Assembly: GCA_031308135.1 (NCBI GenBank)
Contig: JAHLJT010009355.1
Coordinates: forward strand, 6,013,217 to 6,077,216
Direction: 5' to 3'
Source of the DNA: Acheta domesticus
Lineage: Eukaryota; Arthropoda; Insecta; Orthoptera; Gryllidae
DNA: 64,000 nt
Below, one piece after another: positions 35,395-46,994 of the stretch; the first letter of the stretch is position 1, and every line of letters starts with the position of its first letter. The position numbers were made by a program, and so were the translations under genes. Under the pieces are notes generated by a model that was not told where the DNA came from, made no database searches, and saw only the letters and a program-made list of their open reading frames with translations.

Positions 35395-35789
35395 TCCGGC
35401 GCATCGTCTGCTAGGTTTATTGGTCGCGTTAGTGTAGTGGCATGAAGTTTTTGCGAGAGGTAGCTGGGACCTTCCCCCATTGGATGGCGAGATCCGGCGC
35501 CGACATACCCGCCGGCCTGTGGGGTTTTCCTCCACCAGCTACCACACCCTGCCAGGACAATCTCTGAGCTCCTGACATGAGTTTTCATGTAAGTGCGTGC
35601 ACAGGACAAGGAAGAGGAAGGAAACTACCAATCAGAGCAGCCGGCTGCTAGAATTCCCCTCCGGACAGCGGCTGAATTCGACCTCGCCATCTAGCTAGTG
35701 TCGAAAAATCCTGTCACCGTCGGGACTCAAATCCTAAGACCTCCCAGTTAGTAGCAGTGCAGTGACATCTTTTCATGCCCTGAGCCACC
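35395..35789 (-). mobile_element. SINE family A, copy 4
   Basis: The complement begins GGTGGCTCAGGGCATGAAAA (box A-like). The box B-like GGATTTGAGTCCCG and TTCGACACTAGCTAGATGG follow, then the family body with an internal deletion and the AAAACCCCACAGG word. It preserves the tRNA-like head best. Confidence 0.75.
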
Positions 35790-36600
35790 AAAATCGATTA
35801 TATATATATATGAAAATTTGTAGTAATAGGAGCTGAAGGCGAGAGGGACGGAGAGATGATATAGAGATTCTCAGGTAGAAGGCAATAGAAGATGGCCAAT
35901 GTAGGAGAGTGGGTATCCAAAGTAAGGAAGAGATGGTGCGGGGATGGACAAGCGAAGTATTAATGGAGGAGCAAGGTTGGAGGAGAAGCAAGGTTGGAGA
36001 AGGAGCAAGGTTGGAGGAGTAAAAGCGAGGATGGAGGATGAGAAGCGGGCATGGATGTTGAGAAACGGATATGAAAGACCGATAATTAAATTGAGGATCG
36101 GGAGCTGTTAGATCTGAGATTTGCGGATCAGAAATTGAAGATCAGGAATTCCGTAGCGGGATTTGTGGAGTGGGAATTGTATAGCGGGAATTGGCGGAGC
36201 GGGTATTGCGGAGCGGGAATTGCGGACCAGAAATTGTAAATTATGAGTTTCCGTATCAGAAATGACAAAGCAAAAATTGGGGATTGGTATTTGCAGAGCA
36301 GGTATTGCGGAGCGAAAACGGAGTGCGGAAATGGAGGAGTGAAAATGGAGGAGCGGGAAAGTAGAAAAATGAATCTAGGAGGAGGCTTTTCGGAGAAGGT
36401 TTAAAGAAGGGAAAATAGAGAATAGAATTGCGGTAATGAAGGAGACGAAGCGGAGGAAAGGGAAAGGAAAAACGGGAACGCAGGGCGAGATGGAGGGCGG
36501 CGATTGCCGGTCGTGAGGGAGGGAGGGGGGAGAAAGAGCGGCGGTGGGAAAAGGGGCGCGAGAGTGGCTGTGTGAACGAGGGAGCGTCGGATCGAGCCCG
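35790..36600. repeat. Purine-rich degenerate tandem repeats
   Basis: Several overlapping periodicities occur: GGAGGAGCAAGGTTGGA units at about 35,960-36,020, and GGAGCGGGAATTGC-like units of 13-17 bp at about 36,150-36,320. The pattern decays into GA-rich sequence. No gene is supported. Confidence 0.7.
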
Positions 36601-36767
36601 CGTGAACGCGTCATGGCTTAGTATAATTAAATTCTGCTGGTAGAGGCCTAATCGGGGATCAAGCGCTCCAGGCACCCTGCCCCACGCGACCTTTTTCAGT
36701 GCGCTCTGCGCTACCTGGGCGAGTCGATACCCACTTGCGCCGCCTAAGTGCATCGGAACGACCAAAG
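36601..36767. other. GC-balanced segment cut by the gap
   Basis: The sequence has the texture of a transposable-element fragment, with an open minus-strand frame, but matches nothing else in the window. The assembly gap truncates it. Confidence 0.3.
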
Positions 36768-37767
36768 NNNNNNNNNNNNNNNNNNNNNNNNNNNNNNNNN
36801 NNNNNNNNNNNNNNNNNNNNNNNNNNNNNNNNNNNNNNNNNNNNNNNNNNNNNNNNNNNNNNNNNNNNNNNNNNNNNNNNNNNNNNNNNNNNNNNNNNNN
36901 NNNNNNNNNNNNNNNNNNNNNNNNNNNNNNNNNNNNNNNNNNNNNNNNNNNNNNNNNNNNNNNNNNNNNNNNNNNNNNNNNNNNNNNNNNNNNNNNNNNN
37001 NNNNNNNNNNNNNNNNNNNNNNNNNNNNNNNNNNNNNNNNNNNNNNNNNNNNNNNNNNNNNNNNNNNNNNNNNNNNNNNNNNNNNNNNNNNNNNNNNNNN
37101 NNNNNNNNNNNNNNNNNNNNNNNNNNNNNNNNNNNNNNNNNNNNNNNNNNNNNNNNNNNNNNNNNNNNNNNNNNNNNNNNNNNNNNNNNNNNNNNNNNNN
37201 NNNNNNNNNNNNNNNNNNNNNNNNNNNNNNNNNNNNNNNNNNNNNNNNNNNNNNNNNNNNNNNNNNNNNNNNNNNNNNNNNNNNNNNNNNNNNNNNNNNN
37301 NNNNNNNNNNNNNNNNNNNNNNNNNNNNNNNNNNNNNNNNNNNNNNNNNNNNNNNNNNNNNNNNNNNNNNNNNNNNNNNNNNNNNNNNNNNNNNNNNNNN
37401 NNNNNNNNNNNNNNNNNNNNNNNNNNNNNNNNNNNNNNNNNNNNNNNNNNNNNNNNNNNNNNNNNNNNNNNNNNNNNNNNNNNNNNNNNNNNNNNNNNNN
37501 NNNNNNNNNNNNNNNNNNNNNNNNNNNNNNNNNNNNNNNNNNNNNNNNNNNNNNNNNNNNNNNNNNNNNNNNNNNNNNNNNNNNNNNNNNNNNNNNNNNN
37601 NNNNNNNNNNNNNNNNNNNNNNNNNNNNNNNNNNNNNNNNNNNNNNNNNNNNNNNNNNNNNNNNNNNNNNNNNNNNNNNNNNNNNNNNNNNNNNNNNNNN
37701 NNNNNNNNNNNNNNNNNNNNNNNNNNNNNNNNNNNNNNNNNNNNNNNNNNNNNNNNNNNNNNNNNNN
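36768..37767. other. Assembly gap of exactly 1,000 Ns
   Basis: A round-number N run marks a scaffold gap whose true size is unknown. Reading frames drawn through it are meaningless. It separates the gene-poor left part from the promoter region at 38.5 kb. Confidence 0.99.
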
Positions 37768-38477
37768 GGTGAACGAAGAGCCTCTGTAATCATTTCATTT
37801 CTCCCTCAAACGTTTGTTTACTCTGAAATAATCCAAAGGCTATCAAAAGCTAACATTTGAACACCTTTGTTACTATTTTGAATAATTGTAACATTAGTAG
37901 GCTACTAAAATGAAAAGAACAGCAAAAATCGAAAAAGGAGAAAAAGTGTGTGATTTTTGCACAATCGTTTGAATGCGGCCACAAATTCGGTCAAATTTGA
38001 CGGAAAATCTCTGATTTCAAACGACAACGGGTCCCTCGAATTTATTTTAAATACTCCATTACATTTTCGAATATTCACATTTCCTAAGATCTTGGAACGG
38101 TGTATTTGCCTTTAGATCGTAAATTGCGGATTTGTGATACATTGTACTTCATTATATGTTCACTATAATGTTCAACATGTTTAGCTAATTATAATGTTTC
38201 TCAAATATTAGTTGTAAATGCTTTAAAATAACTTCACAGATCTTTCTAGGTGTCAGCTTGACAGAGTCGGTTTTTATATTCGTATTATCTGCGATATCAC
38301 TGACCTTTTGTTTCTGTCTTTCTTGACACTCAATAACATAATAACCTTTCAGACATTTCCTGGTCCGCAGAATCAATTTTTACGTACCCGTGACGACTTA
38401 AATGCTTTACGAGAAACACTCCCGTCCACGTTGGAAACATTCCAGCCAAAAAAATGTTCCAGAAACCGCCGCTAATC
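37768..38477. other. AT-rich stretch upstream of the promoter
   Basis: No gene. Composition turns GC-rich at about 38,460. Confidence 0.5.
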
Positions 38478-38580
38478 CGCGCATGCGCTAACCATCCTTC
38501 AACGACAGTTGCGTTGTTTGGGGAGGCAACACACGGTGACGTGATGTCGGCGGCGGCTCGCGCCGTCCGAGATGACGTCG
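38478..38580 (+). promoter_or_regulatory. Upstream promoter sites: NRF1/Ewg-like palindrome and two CRE-like sites
   Basis: CGCGCATGCGC (38,478-38,488) fits the NRF1 / Drosophila Ewg recognition palindrome. TGACGTGA (38,537-38,544) and TGACGTCG (38,573-38,580) fit the CRE/ATF half and near-full sites. They lie within a CpG-rich block 60-200 bp upstream of a TATA-like sequence and a candidate first exon, the usual place for such sites. Function is inferred from motif and position. Confidence 0.5.
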
Positions 38581-38641
38581 TAAAACGCGTGACGGGCGCG
38601 CGTCCGGACAGCGATTCCGCGTGTTGATGGACCCGTGTTCG

Positions 38642-38649
38642 TATTTTTA
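38642..38649 (+). promoter_or_regulatory. TATA-like element
   Basis: TATTTTTA in an otherwise GC-rich context, followed by GC-box-like GGGGCGGGGCGG. If used, transcription would start near 38,670-38,680. Confidence 0.4.
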
Positions 38650-38671
38650 TCCCGCGGCGCGGGGGGGCGGG

Positions 38672-38855
38672 GCGGAGCGAGCGGGGCGGGGGCGCGGGCG
38701 CTGCGTGCGTGAGATCGTCACCAGTCGGCGTCCGGGCGGAGGGTGCGTTGGAGCTTCCCGTATCTAGCCGCGCCACAGGGGTCTTCAGTGGCTGGCGCGT
38801 GGGAAGAGAGCGACCGACGAACCGTAGGCTGCCGGGTCAGGTTGCCCACTGAGTG
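38672..38855 (+). other. Candidate non-coding exon 1
   Basis: CpG-rich sequence downstream of the TATA-like element ends in GAGTG followed by GTAAGT (38,856), a consensus donor, and AT-rich sequence follows at once. No start codon is in a useful frame, so it would be 5' untranslated. It would splice to the acceptor at 46,838, an intron of about 8 kb that holds repeats and an island at 42 kb. The transcription start is estimated from the TATA-like site only. Confidence 0.5.
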
Positions 38856-41308
38856 GTAAGTGTATCAGTGGAGAAAACCTATTTGAAAATTTGTTTCTGG
38901 ATCGTTTTTTATTTTACCTTTCATCGATATTTTTTTTTACTTTTTTCGCCTTCACGAACAACTTCGTAAGAAGATAATAGTTATGTAATCGTGGCGCCGG
39001 CAAACGGCTAATGTTTGCCAGAAAAGCTCTTGTAGCTGGTGTCTAGTGAGAAACAATGGATAATAAAACCTGTTGCTATATGTTTAGGAAAAAAACCTCT
39101 ACCTCGTGTTGTAGTCAAAATCACATGTTTTGTTGCTTCTTGATACTGTAAACTCACTGACGGCGAAAACGTCCGTCCGTCCGTTCCGTCGTGGTCCAAC
39201 GCTAGGGTCTACACCGTTTCAGCCGATTTTTCTTCAAAATTATATATTACCCATTATTTTTACTAATGTCAAGGCTCCTGGAATTTGAAACTGATATTTT
39301 GAATTTGTATTCCATCAGGGGAAAGATGAGCTACTCAGGTTGTGGTTAAAGCGTCCGAATTTGTTGTGTATTTAGGTAATTTTTTTTCAGCGTGTTGTCA
39401 ACTTCGGTAGCACGTAAAACTTGTGGGCATGCACATGAGTCTCTGCAATCCCGATTTTCCTTTCATTTGCCTTTAATTCTCTGCTTCACTTCAATTAGTT
39501 ACCCATTATTTCCACATTAATCCTTCTCTTATCCTGCAGATCTCACACCAGTCGTCACAGCAGACGGGAGAAAGAATGTTGCAATTCCTCTAAGTAGAAA
39601 ATATGTGCGGATTGTGTGAATTCTGAAACCCGCCAATGTTTGGAGAAATAAATGTTGCCATAAATTAATTTAATGTATTGTACCTCAATATCTCAAAATG
39701 TTCAGCTTTCATTGTCTTGTTTGAGAAGACTCCTAATTGAAAAGAACTTTGTTTCAAACATACAGTGGAGATGTTAACAAGACATTGAGAAAAGTTTTTC
39801 TGATCCAGTTTTGGACGTAGTTAACATTTCGAAGAGATATTAAAATGAAGGATTGTTATTATACCCGGAAATTTAATGGTGGCCATTTTTTTGTCCGTGT
39901 ACAAAAAAAATGTGCTCATTGATCAGTTTCATTTTATAATGTAAATAAAATAGTATTATTCTTATTTATAGTTTTAATTAAATAACAATTATAAAAACTA
40001 AGGCAGAGTTCATACTACTTTGTCGCAATTTTTTGAAAGTTTAATAATGAATGTATGTAGCATAATGCTTCTTTATAATTGAGGTCGGCAATTCATAAAA
40101 CACCAAGGTATAACAACCTAAATAAAACATTTTATAACCTAATGAACCAGAAGGTCTTGTCTATGTATCTTTCATATCGGCGGTAAGACAGTCAAGGTGA
40201 AATACGTTTCAAAACCGAATGGTTATTTACGGATGGAGGAATTCAGGCTAAAGGATCTTTTTGGAGGACAACACTACCAGGTGAGTGCTACCTTCACTTG
40301 TCTCAAAAACAAACTGCTACAGCTGCTGGAGCACATGCTCTTGGCAAGCTGCTATTAAGGCAGTCAACATGATGAAGAGATAGGTACTTAATATCTCGCC
40401 AGAATATGTCCAGAAAACGTCATGCGTGGCGGAAATAATGAGCTGCTTCGTTATATGTATCAAAGTTCTTTAAAGAATATACAGTAGTAAGAAGATGGTT
40501 ATGAATAATAAGAAAATAAGCGGAAATAATGGTGTCAAATTCACTAATGAAATCGATCTAATTTTGTTTGACAAACACATGACAATATGTGACAAATGTG
40601 TATTTATGCTACACGTAATTTTCATTAATGTTAATGTTTTAAAATATGAAATTTCCATAGTTAAAATCTGTACTGATTGTATCACCTTGCAAAGAAAATG
40701 ACAATTCACCCCTCTCGTTCAATATCAATCCAATGCTTGTAATGAATAGTGAATCATTGCCTTTGAATTATAAATACTACGGATTCATTTCTAAAATCAA
40801 ATTCCTTTATATAATTTTTTTGACTTTTAATTTGTTTTCTTGGAGCTCAACAACACTCTAGTTTTATGAAAAACCTGTAAAAATATTTAGATATTTTTGT
40901 GTTTCTACCGTTAAGGTGTGTGAATTTCCAGACCTTCCCATTATACAATCATGTGTGTTTTGTTATTTGTTTACCGGTGCTCAACTCAAATTTACCTACA
41001 CCGGAAAGTTCTATTTTCAGATCATGCCTGTGTCAATTTTGCCAGCTAAATAAGTGAGTCGACATACTGCTCCGTCCGAAGGAACATTCAAAAGATACGT
41101 TATTTTGATAGAACAGATTAACGACGGTTCGAAATCCCAACAATGGCCTCGCCTGTAATCTGCTAATCCCTATTCTGCATCCACAGAGCTCAATATTGTG
41201 CTAATTGGAAGTCAAAACATTAGTATGGTGGAAAGTAAACCAAAATTCTAAGCAGCTGTCAAATGGATGTAGCGTAAGAAATGAAGTTCCTATCTTATTT
41301 CTTCAGTT
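38856..41308. other. Putative intron 1, left part
   Basis: AT-rich. A family C repeat tail lies on the minus strand at about 39,110-39,195 (GTCCGTCCGTCCGTTCCG next to CTTGATACTG). An open segment at about 40,197-40,277 ends in CAG|GTGAGT, a perfect donor, but its acceptor is poor and it is not included in the gene model. Confidence 0.4.
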
Positions 41309-41477
41309 CTTTTCCCTCTGAACAATTTCAATACGTTGCAACACATATGCAATATTTCAAGAACTCAGCCATCAGTGTCAATATTTGGCAGCCAGAGTAC
41401 CAACTTCAGTGTCCGTCTTGCTACCCAAATTCCCGGCCATGCAACATGCCCCACATTTCGATTATTTTGATTGAAAG
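41309..41477. repeat. 169-bp perfect direct repeat, copy 1
   Basis: Identical base for base, as far as I can compare by eye, to 41,914-42,082, offset 605 bp. It starts CTTTTCCCTCTGAACAATTT and ends TTTTGATTGAAAG. No gene is evident in it. Confidence 0.95.
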
Positions 41478-41913
41478 TTTCCAAATTAAAACCAATATTA
41501 TCTGACCTGAGGAATTCCATTGAAGGTTGAATCAATAAAAATACTTGTCTATAAAACAGCACATATTCTCCAAAAGTATTATGAAGTTTCCTTGAATCAT
41601 CAAAAAGCTCCCGGGTAGTTGGCTGAGGTACTGAGTGATTTTTTTCAAATTGTGACAAATACTACTATTGTGCACTTTCATTCAAAACAAACTTCGATTA
41701 TATACAATATTAGTCAGACTGTATTTGGTCTTTATTTTATGGGCAGAAAATAGTTTTATGTCTAGAAAATAAAGATCAAACACAGCCTGCAGACAGACAG
41801 AAAAGAAAATAATAATTTACACAATATTAGAGTAGCGCAAAATTACATTTTCTCTTTTAGTATTATGTGTCGTAAATCTTGCATTTTAAACTTAATTCAA
41901 TAAATATTCTCTA

Positions 41914-42082
41914 CTTTTCCCTCTGAACAATTTCAATACGTTGCAACACATATGCAATATTTCAAGAACTCAGCCATCAGTGTCAATATTTGGCAGCCAG
42001 AGTACCAACTTCAGTGTCCGTCTTGCTACCCAAATTCCCGGCCATGCAACATGCCCCACATTTCGATTATTTTGATTGAAAG
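41914..42082. repeat. 169-bp perfect direct repeat, copy 2
   Basis: Second copy, abutting an abrupt switch to GC-richer sequence at 42,083. Perfect identity means either a very recent tandem duplication or a duplicated contig end in the assembly. Confidence 0.95.
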
Positions 42083-42400
42083 CACGAGGCGCTGACACGC
42101 TTTGGGACGCCGAGTGCAGCCTGTTTGAAGTGGCGTTCTCTGAACTCTTTGATGGCGGGTTGCGGTTGTCATGCAGTGCTCTGCGGAATCGTAATGCACG
42201 GAGTAATGGGTTCTTCTAGAGCCGCGGAGGCTGCGCCGAGGCGTTATTCTGGGCCCCGCGGGGGAAGGGGGGGCGCCCTGCCCCCCTCGGCGGGGGCGTC
42301 GACCCACCGCAGGGCACGGCGGGCGGGCGACCGCGCGCGCGGCTGCGCGGCCCAAACGAGGGCGCGCGCCAACGCCACTGCGGTTCCTCGAGAACAACAA
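42083..42400. other. GC-rich island inside putative intron 1
   Basis: CpG-rich, with G runs and C runs near 42,258-42,300. A plus-strand frame of 120 codons (42,125-42,487) crosses it and runs into AT-rich sequence, and no splice arrangement supports coding. It begins exactly at the end of the duplicated 169-bp segment. Confidence 0.4.
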
Positions 42401-45146
42401 CGAGAGGGGCGATCAAAAGAGTTCTACAATACTCGTAAAGCCTTAAGCGATCAAACAGAAACTAGCGAAAACAAACTAATAAACTAACAGAAACAAAAAT
42501 ATAGCAAAAAATATACGTAGAGATAAGTTACTCATCCTCCCCCGATCGTCATTGGTATACTATTGTGAAACCACCAAGTGCACAAGGAGAGAGCACAAGA
42601 GTGGGCCTCTCATTTTTGGTAGGGCTTGTGGGAGTTATTTAAATAGGAGAAAATTGAGTATTGCCAATTTTATATTTGCATGTTACACTTCTCTAAAGAA
42701 AAAAAAGAGCCATATAAAAATTGAAAAATGTACTAATTTTTAATGATCATGCCTTGCATCGGAATTGGATAAAAGTTTCTCCTTGAAAGACGTAAGTTGT
42801 CCTAAAGAGTCGAGGAGACAATGCTCGGAACTAAGCGAAAAAGAATCGGATCTTTTCCAAAGCAGATGAAAATGAACTTTTTGAAAAATGGCATGAGCTG
42901 TGGAAAACAATCATCCACTTTCAATATTTTTTTTCTTTTTGAAGTAAATATTATCCATACTTTCAAAGCATGTAAACAGATTCATCTTATAGCGAAATAG
43001 AACGCACATCGTGATTTGACATTCATGATATTTAAATTTAAAATATTATTTTTAAGTGAAAAAAGTTGTAGAGATGATTTTAATTTCACAAAAGCTGTTA
43101 AAAAACACGTTCATCTTTTAGGAAACAAAAAATAACTCAATTTTGGTAAAAAATATGGAAGGTATAAACATGTGAGTTTGGGAATTTTTTCCGAATATTT
43201 GGTAGCTGGTATTTTAGAGTAGTGTATTTTCTTTATTAGATACTATCTGAAATGGTGGAATGATTTCACGTGTAGATGATACTAATATTTATGACGTTGA
43301 GGATGAGAGAGTGATGGTGAAATGGGAGGCTGGATAAATTGGAGAGTCTAAGAAAATGTGTCGCGAGTCCTCTTTGCCTGTAGATTTGCATATCTGAAGA
43401 CCCTCGTTTTCTTTCTCTGAGATTCTTTGAGAATCTGTTTTACCCATCACAAAATTCACGTAGGCGACCGGGAATTTTAATCCTGAAACTCAGAAATGAA
43501 AAGCTAGAGAGATACGTGGGACTAAATCACAATGAAGGAAAAAAGGTGATCCATTTCTCAAGGGGGTTTGTAATGAGGAGAGAAGAGACAATTACTCTCA
43601 CAAACGGCACGTATTTCAAAATACTCTGAATTAAAAATATAGAAAAACGGTATAGTTTACTTTTTGTATCATATTAGCAAAATATCTTACATTAAAAAAG
43701 ACGCAATCTGTGAAAACTAATAATACGTAATTTTTTTAAATACATAATAAATACATTGATTAAGACATTCAAATTCAGAGCATCTCGAGTTTGTTTTGAT
43801 TAGCAGCTCGGCTAGAAAAGATCATGTTTCTTAGAAAGCGTGAAATACAATTAGTCTGATACTGTTTTGAAATTTGATTTCCTTTTTTATTTGGAGAAAC
43901 TATTATTTAATTAGTGTCTGCCGCTATATTTATGTCAAAAATATAGAATTATAATTGAATTCTATTAATGAGTTTAATTTTTTCAACTGGGATACGTCAT
44001 TTTTAATTTTTGAGTTCAGATGTTGATGGCAAATAAATTATTGGTGGAAATTCTTTTTTAAGATATTATAGATTTTACATGAGGACATATGGTAGTTTCC
44101 AAAAACACTTTTCTCATTAGTCTCAAATCCTTATTTCCTGCCCATCTAATGAGAAGCTTTTGTGTAACACGTGCCTCGCAGCAAGGAAACAATACAACTT
44201 CAACTATAGACATGCGTAATGTCACCCATGGACTACGATCTCTTCAATCTTGGTCAAAGGCAGCGTAAATTTTTTGACCCGTCGAAACCGAAGGAAACGG
44301 ATGGCACTGTGCGGCAGCGCCTATATCGGGTGACCCTCGGAGACGCTGGAATTCCTCTGGGCGAGACGATTCTGGTCGGAGCCGCTCGCGTCTGCGCCCT
44401 TGTGGGTTGCCGCTTGGCTCGCATTGCGACGCCTGGCGCCGGTCTACGGCCGCTGGCAATGGAAAACCCAACACGGTTCATGGGACCAACGCTCCAACCA
44501 ACAGTTATTGAACCTGACAAGAACAATGAAGGCGTTCTTTACTGCGAAAGCATGAAAGCGAACTTTTGCGTGAAATAGCAACCATAAATCGAGTGTATTT
44601 CAAGCAGAAAACCATTCCAACAATGTTTTATTATTTGTTGACATGTACCCAAAGTTTTCATTTCCAGTGTTAAAAACTTTTTTTCATTGCTTCTTTGTCT
44701 CATCATTAGAATCCGGAAGTTTAGGCATTTATTATACCTAAAATAGGCAGGCAAAATGGCATATTTTTACTCAAATAGGAATAAAAAATATTTATTCTGG
44801 CTGAAGTAGAGGGCTAAAAAGCCACTTAAGCAATTGTCACTTACAAGGAAGTAGAATGAAAATTCGTTGTATGTAATAAAAATAATTTAGGTATTTGAAA
44901 TAAAATTTACAACAGAACTTACATGGAAGGCAACAATCTTTATTTTTCTCTTCTTAATTTAATTGCATTACCAACTAATTTTAATTATACACACAGATTG
45001 TTTTTTAGATTTTCTATTGAAAATCTTTGAACTTGTGTTACACCAGCTCTAAGAAGGATCGTTTCATATGTAAGGTGTAGAGAGCTTTATCCTTTAAAGG
45101 CACCAGAGACCATAATCAAATGTAAGATGGGATTCCTCCTGAGAGA
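42401..45146. other. Putative intron 1, middle part
   Basis: AT-rich. A 119-codon plus-strand frame at 44,219-44,578 coincides with a GC-balanced patch and starts MSPMDYDLF, a short resemblance to the DYxLF segment of mariner-type transposases. The rest does not fit one, and no splice sites or domain support it. I leave it as an unsupported open frame. Confidence 0.4.
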
Positions 45147-45415
45147 ATGAAGTCTGTCGGCATCAATGAGAGAAGTACAAAAATCTTGACTGGTATCTAC
45201 TTGTCGATGTTGCTGTACCTAGTGATCAAAACGTCATTACCAAGGAGGCACAGAAACTTCTTAAAACTTCTTAATAATTTTGCGCAAAGTATTGTAGAGG
45301 CACCGACAGTCCCTAGATCTGCTCCTTAGGTAGCTGGTTGCAACCTGGAGTAGATTGTATATTCAGCCGACACATAACATCTTTAGTCGTGATGTAATGG
45401 AATAATAATGACAAC
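45147..45415 (+). pseudogene. R4/Dong-like LINE, internally deleted copy
   Basis: CTTGTCGATGTTGCTGTACC encodes the VDVAVP strand of a restriction-like endonuclease and matches the minus-strand copy at 47.7 kb. The sequence then jumps from AAACTTCTT straight to TTTTGCGCAAAGTATTGTAG, the end of the frame in the other copy, omitting about 200 bases. The 3' untranslated segment (GTAGCTGGTTGCAACCTGG, CAGCCGACACATAACATC) and a short (AAT)n tail follow. Confidence 0.7.
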
Positions 45416-45419
45416 AACT

Positions 45420-46530
45420 AGTAGTACGAGAACAGCACACACTTTCTCGCGTTATTTCTTATTTTTCCAATTTTCGAAAATTCAATCAGTTCAAAGAAAA
45501 TAAGACTCGTGCTAGTCTTTAAAACGTCTCTTGTTATATCAATGGAAAAAATAAAGGAATTTCCTGCGTGTCTTGAGAAACTATTTTTTTTATAAATTGC
45601 ATAAATTTTAAGCACACATTACGCAAAAACTAGTAGATTTTTTAAAAGAACATGACCTTTTTAATGATCTGATTTTTTTTGAAAAGATATCATTTAACAC
45701 CAAAACTCCATTTTCGATATTGTAGTTTTGCAATGTTCACTTTTTGCATTTTTTGAAAATACAGAGAGTTCTTCGAAACGGAACAAGCACAACTATTTTT
45801 TACCGTTCTTTGAAATATAAGAAAAGAAAATTAAAAGAAAAAATTGAAGCCATTTTTTTAAATAATAGTTTAGAACTTGTCTATTATTGACACAAAATTG
45901 TGTGAAAACTACTCATATTTTCGAAATATTGTAAATGATCTTATTTCTATCTGTCTTTGAAGAAGAGATTTTTACTAAAGGAAAAATCTCTACCTTCATA
46001 TTGTTGTGGGAAGACATCGAACAAACTCTAACTTAAGCAATTTTCAAAAATTTAGGCATTTCAAGTAAACATATACACTTACCATTATTTCAAGTGTCCT
46101 TTACGCTCTCCGAGGTCAACGTTTAATAAAAAATTGGAGCGATTTTTGAGAATAGTTTGAAAATGTAATTGAGACCACGAAAAGTACCCCCAATACAAAA
46201 AATCCGCTAGTATCTCATGGTGGATCGAGTTCGTTTTAAATCGTTGGAGGAATATACATTTTGGAAAAAAAATCATCTGAACGTTTTAGATACTATCATT
46301 GGCCAACAGGCAGACGGAGAGACAGACGATTACTATCAATCGTGTTTTGTTTTTTTGTGTAAAGGTTCCACAAAACGCGGATTCTGACTACACTATGCGT
46401 TCAAGGGCGCAATTTGCTACATATAGAAATAAGATTTATCCACTTTCGTTACCAGGGCTCGACAATAAGACTTTTTCTCTGCATAAAAACCGTTTTCCGA
46501 CGCACGATTACAATACTTTCAGTTCTTACG
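45420..46530 (+). repeat. Dispersed repeat family C, long copy
   Basis: An AT-rich body matches 27.6-27.9 kb in inverse orientation around AAAGACAGATAGAAATAA (complement of about 45,940-45,960). GGCAGACGGAGAGACAGACG (46,309-46,328) and a tail with TCGTTACCAGGGCTCGACAA (46,447-46,466) follow. This is the longest copy and suggests a unit of about 1 kb. Confidence 0.55.
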
Positions 46531-46649
46531 AAGCAAGGCGAGAAAGTAAAAAGGAATTTTGCCAAAATCCCAGGCTCTATTCATCACTATGACATAACAT
46601 TTCTTGAATTATGTTCTTAATGACACGAAAAATACGCATTAATAGTAAC

Positions 46650-46712
46650 AACAACAACAATAATAATAATAATAATAATAATATAATAATTAATATAATT
46701 ATTATTATTATC
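46650..46712. repeat. (AAT)n/(ATT)n microsatellite
   Basis: ACA and AAT triplets turn into ATT triplets, forming an imperfect hairpin-capable palindrome. Confidence 0.9.
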
Positions 46713-46838
46713 TAAAGATATTCACAACGAGGTATTCCATATTTTCTCTTGCTCTTTGTTCGTATTCTACATGAGAAAAGCCCTTTAAAGTTGTCGGCGC
46801 CATTAGACACTCAGTTCACGTCTCGTGTCATTTCTCAG

Positions 46839-46994
46839 GCGTCCTCTTAAGAAGCGCCCTCCCGTTCCCTCTCCATCGCGACCCTTCGCGCGGAATTAAT
46901 TCAATATGCCTGATAGGCAATTGCCTCCAAGAGTCTTAAGAACAAAATTGCCGAAAATTTATTGCATTCCGATCAATCATGCTCAACTGAATAG
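46839..46994 (+). CDS. Exon 2: 5' UTR end and start codon of the two-pass membrane protein
   Basis: A strong acceptor (GTCATTTCTCAG, ending 46,838) and a strong donor (ATAG followed by GTAAGC at 46,995) bound a 156-base exon. The ATG at 46,906 has A at position -3, and an in-frame TAA lies just upstream (46,897-46,899), so it is the first usable start. The frame stays open to the donor: 29 codons plus two bases (phase 2). The encoded start MPDRQLPPRVLRTKLPK is basic and not a signal peptide. The Tyr-Cys-Ile-Pro stretch that follows gives no family hint. The splice joins codon AG+T (Ser) to exon 3. Confidence 0.5.

Noticed and set aside
36699..37860. Frames of 350-370 codons
   Set aside because: They run through the 1,000-N gap and contain no sequence.
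40197..40277. Open segment ending in a perfect CAG|GTGAGT donor
   Set aside because: The acceptor side is weak and the frame extends as far in a neighbouring frame. Adding it would displace the well-placed start codon at 46,906. Transcript data could revive it.
44219..44578. 119-codon frame starting MSPMDYDLF, thought to be a mariner transposase end
   Set aside because: Only the first few residues resemble the DYxLF segment; the rest does not fit, and no upstream catalytic region or inverted repeats were found.
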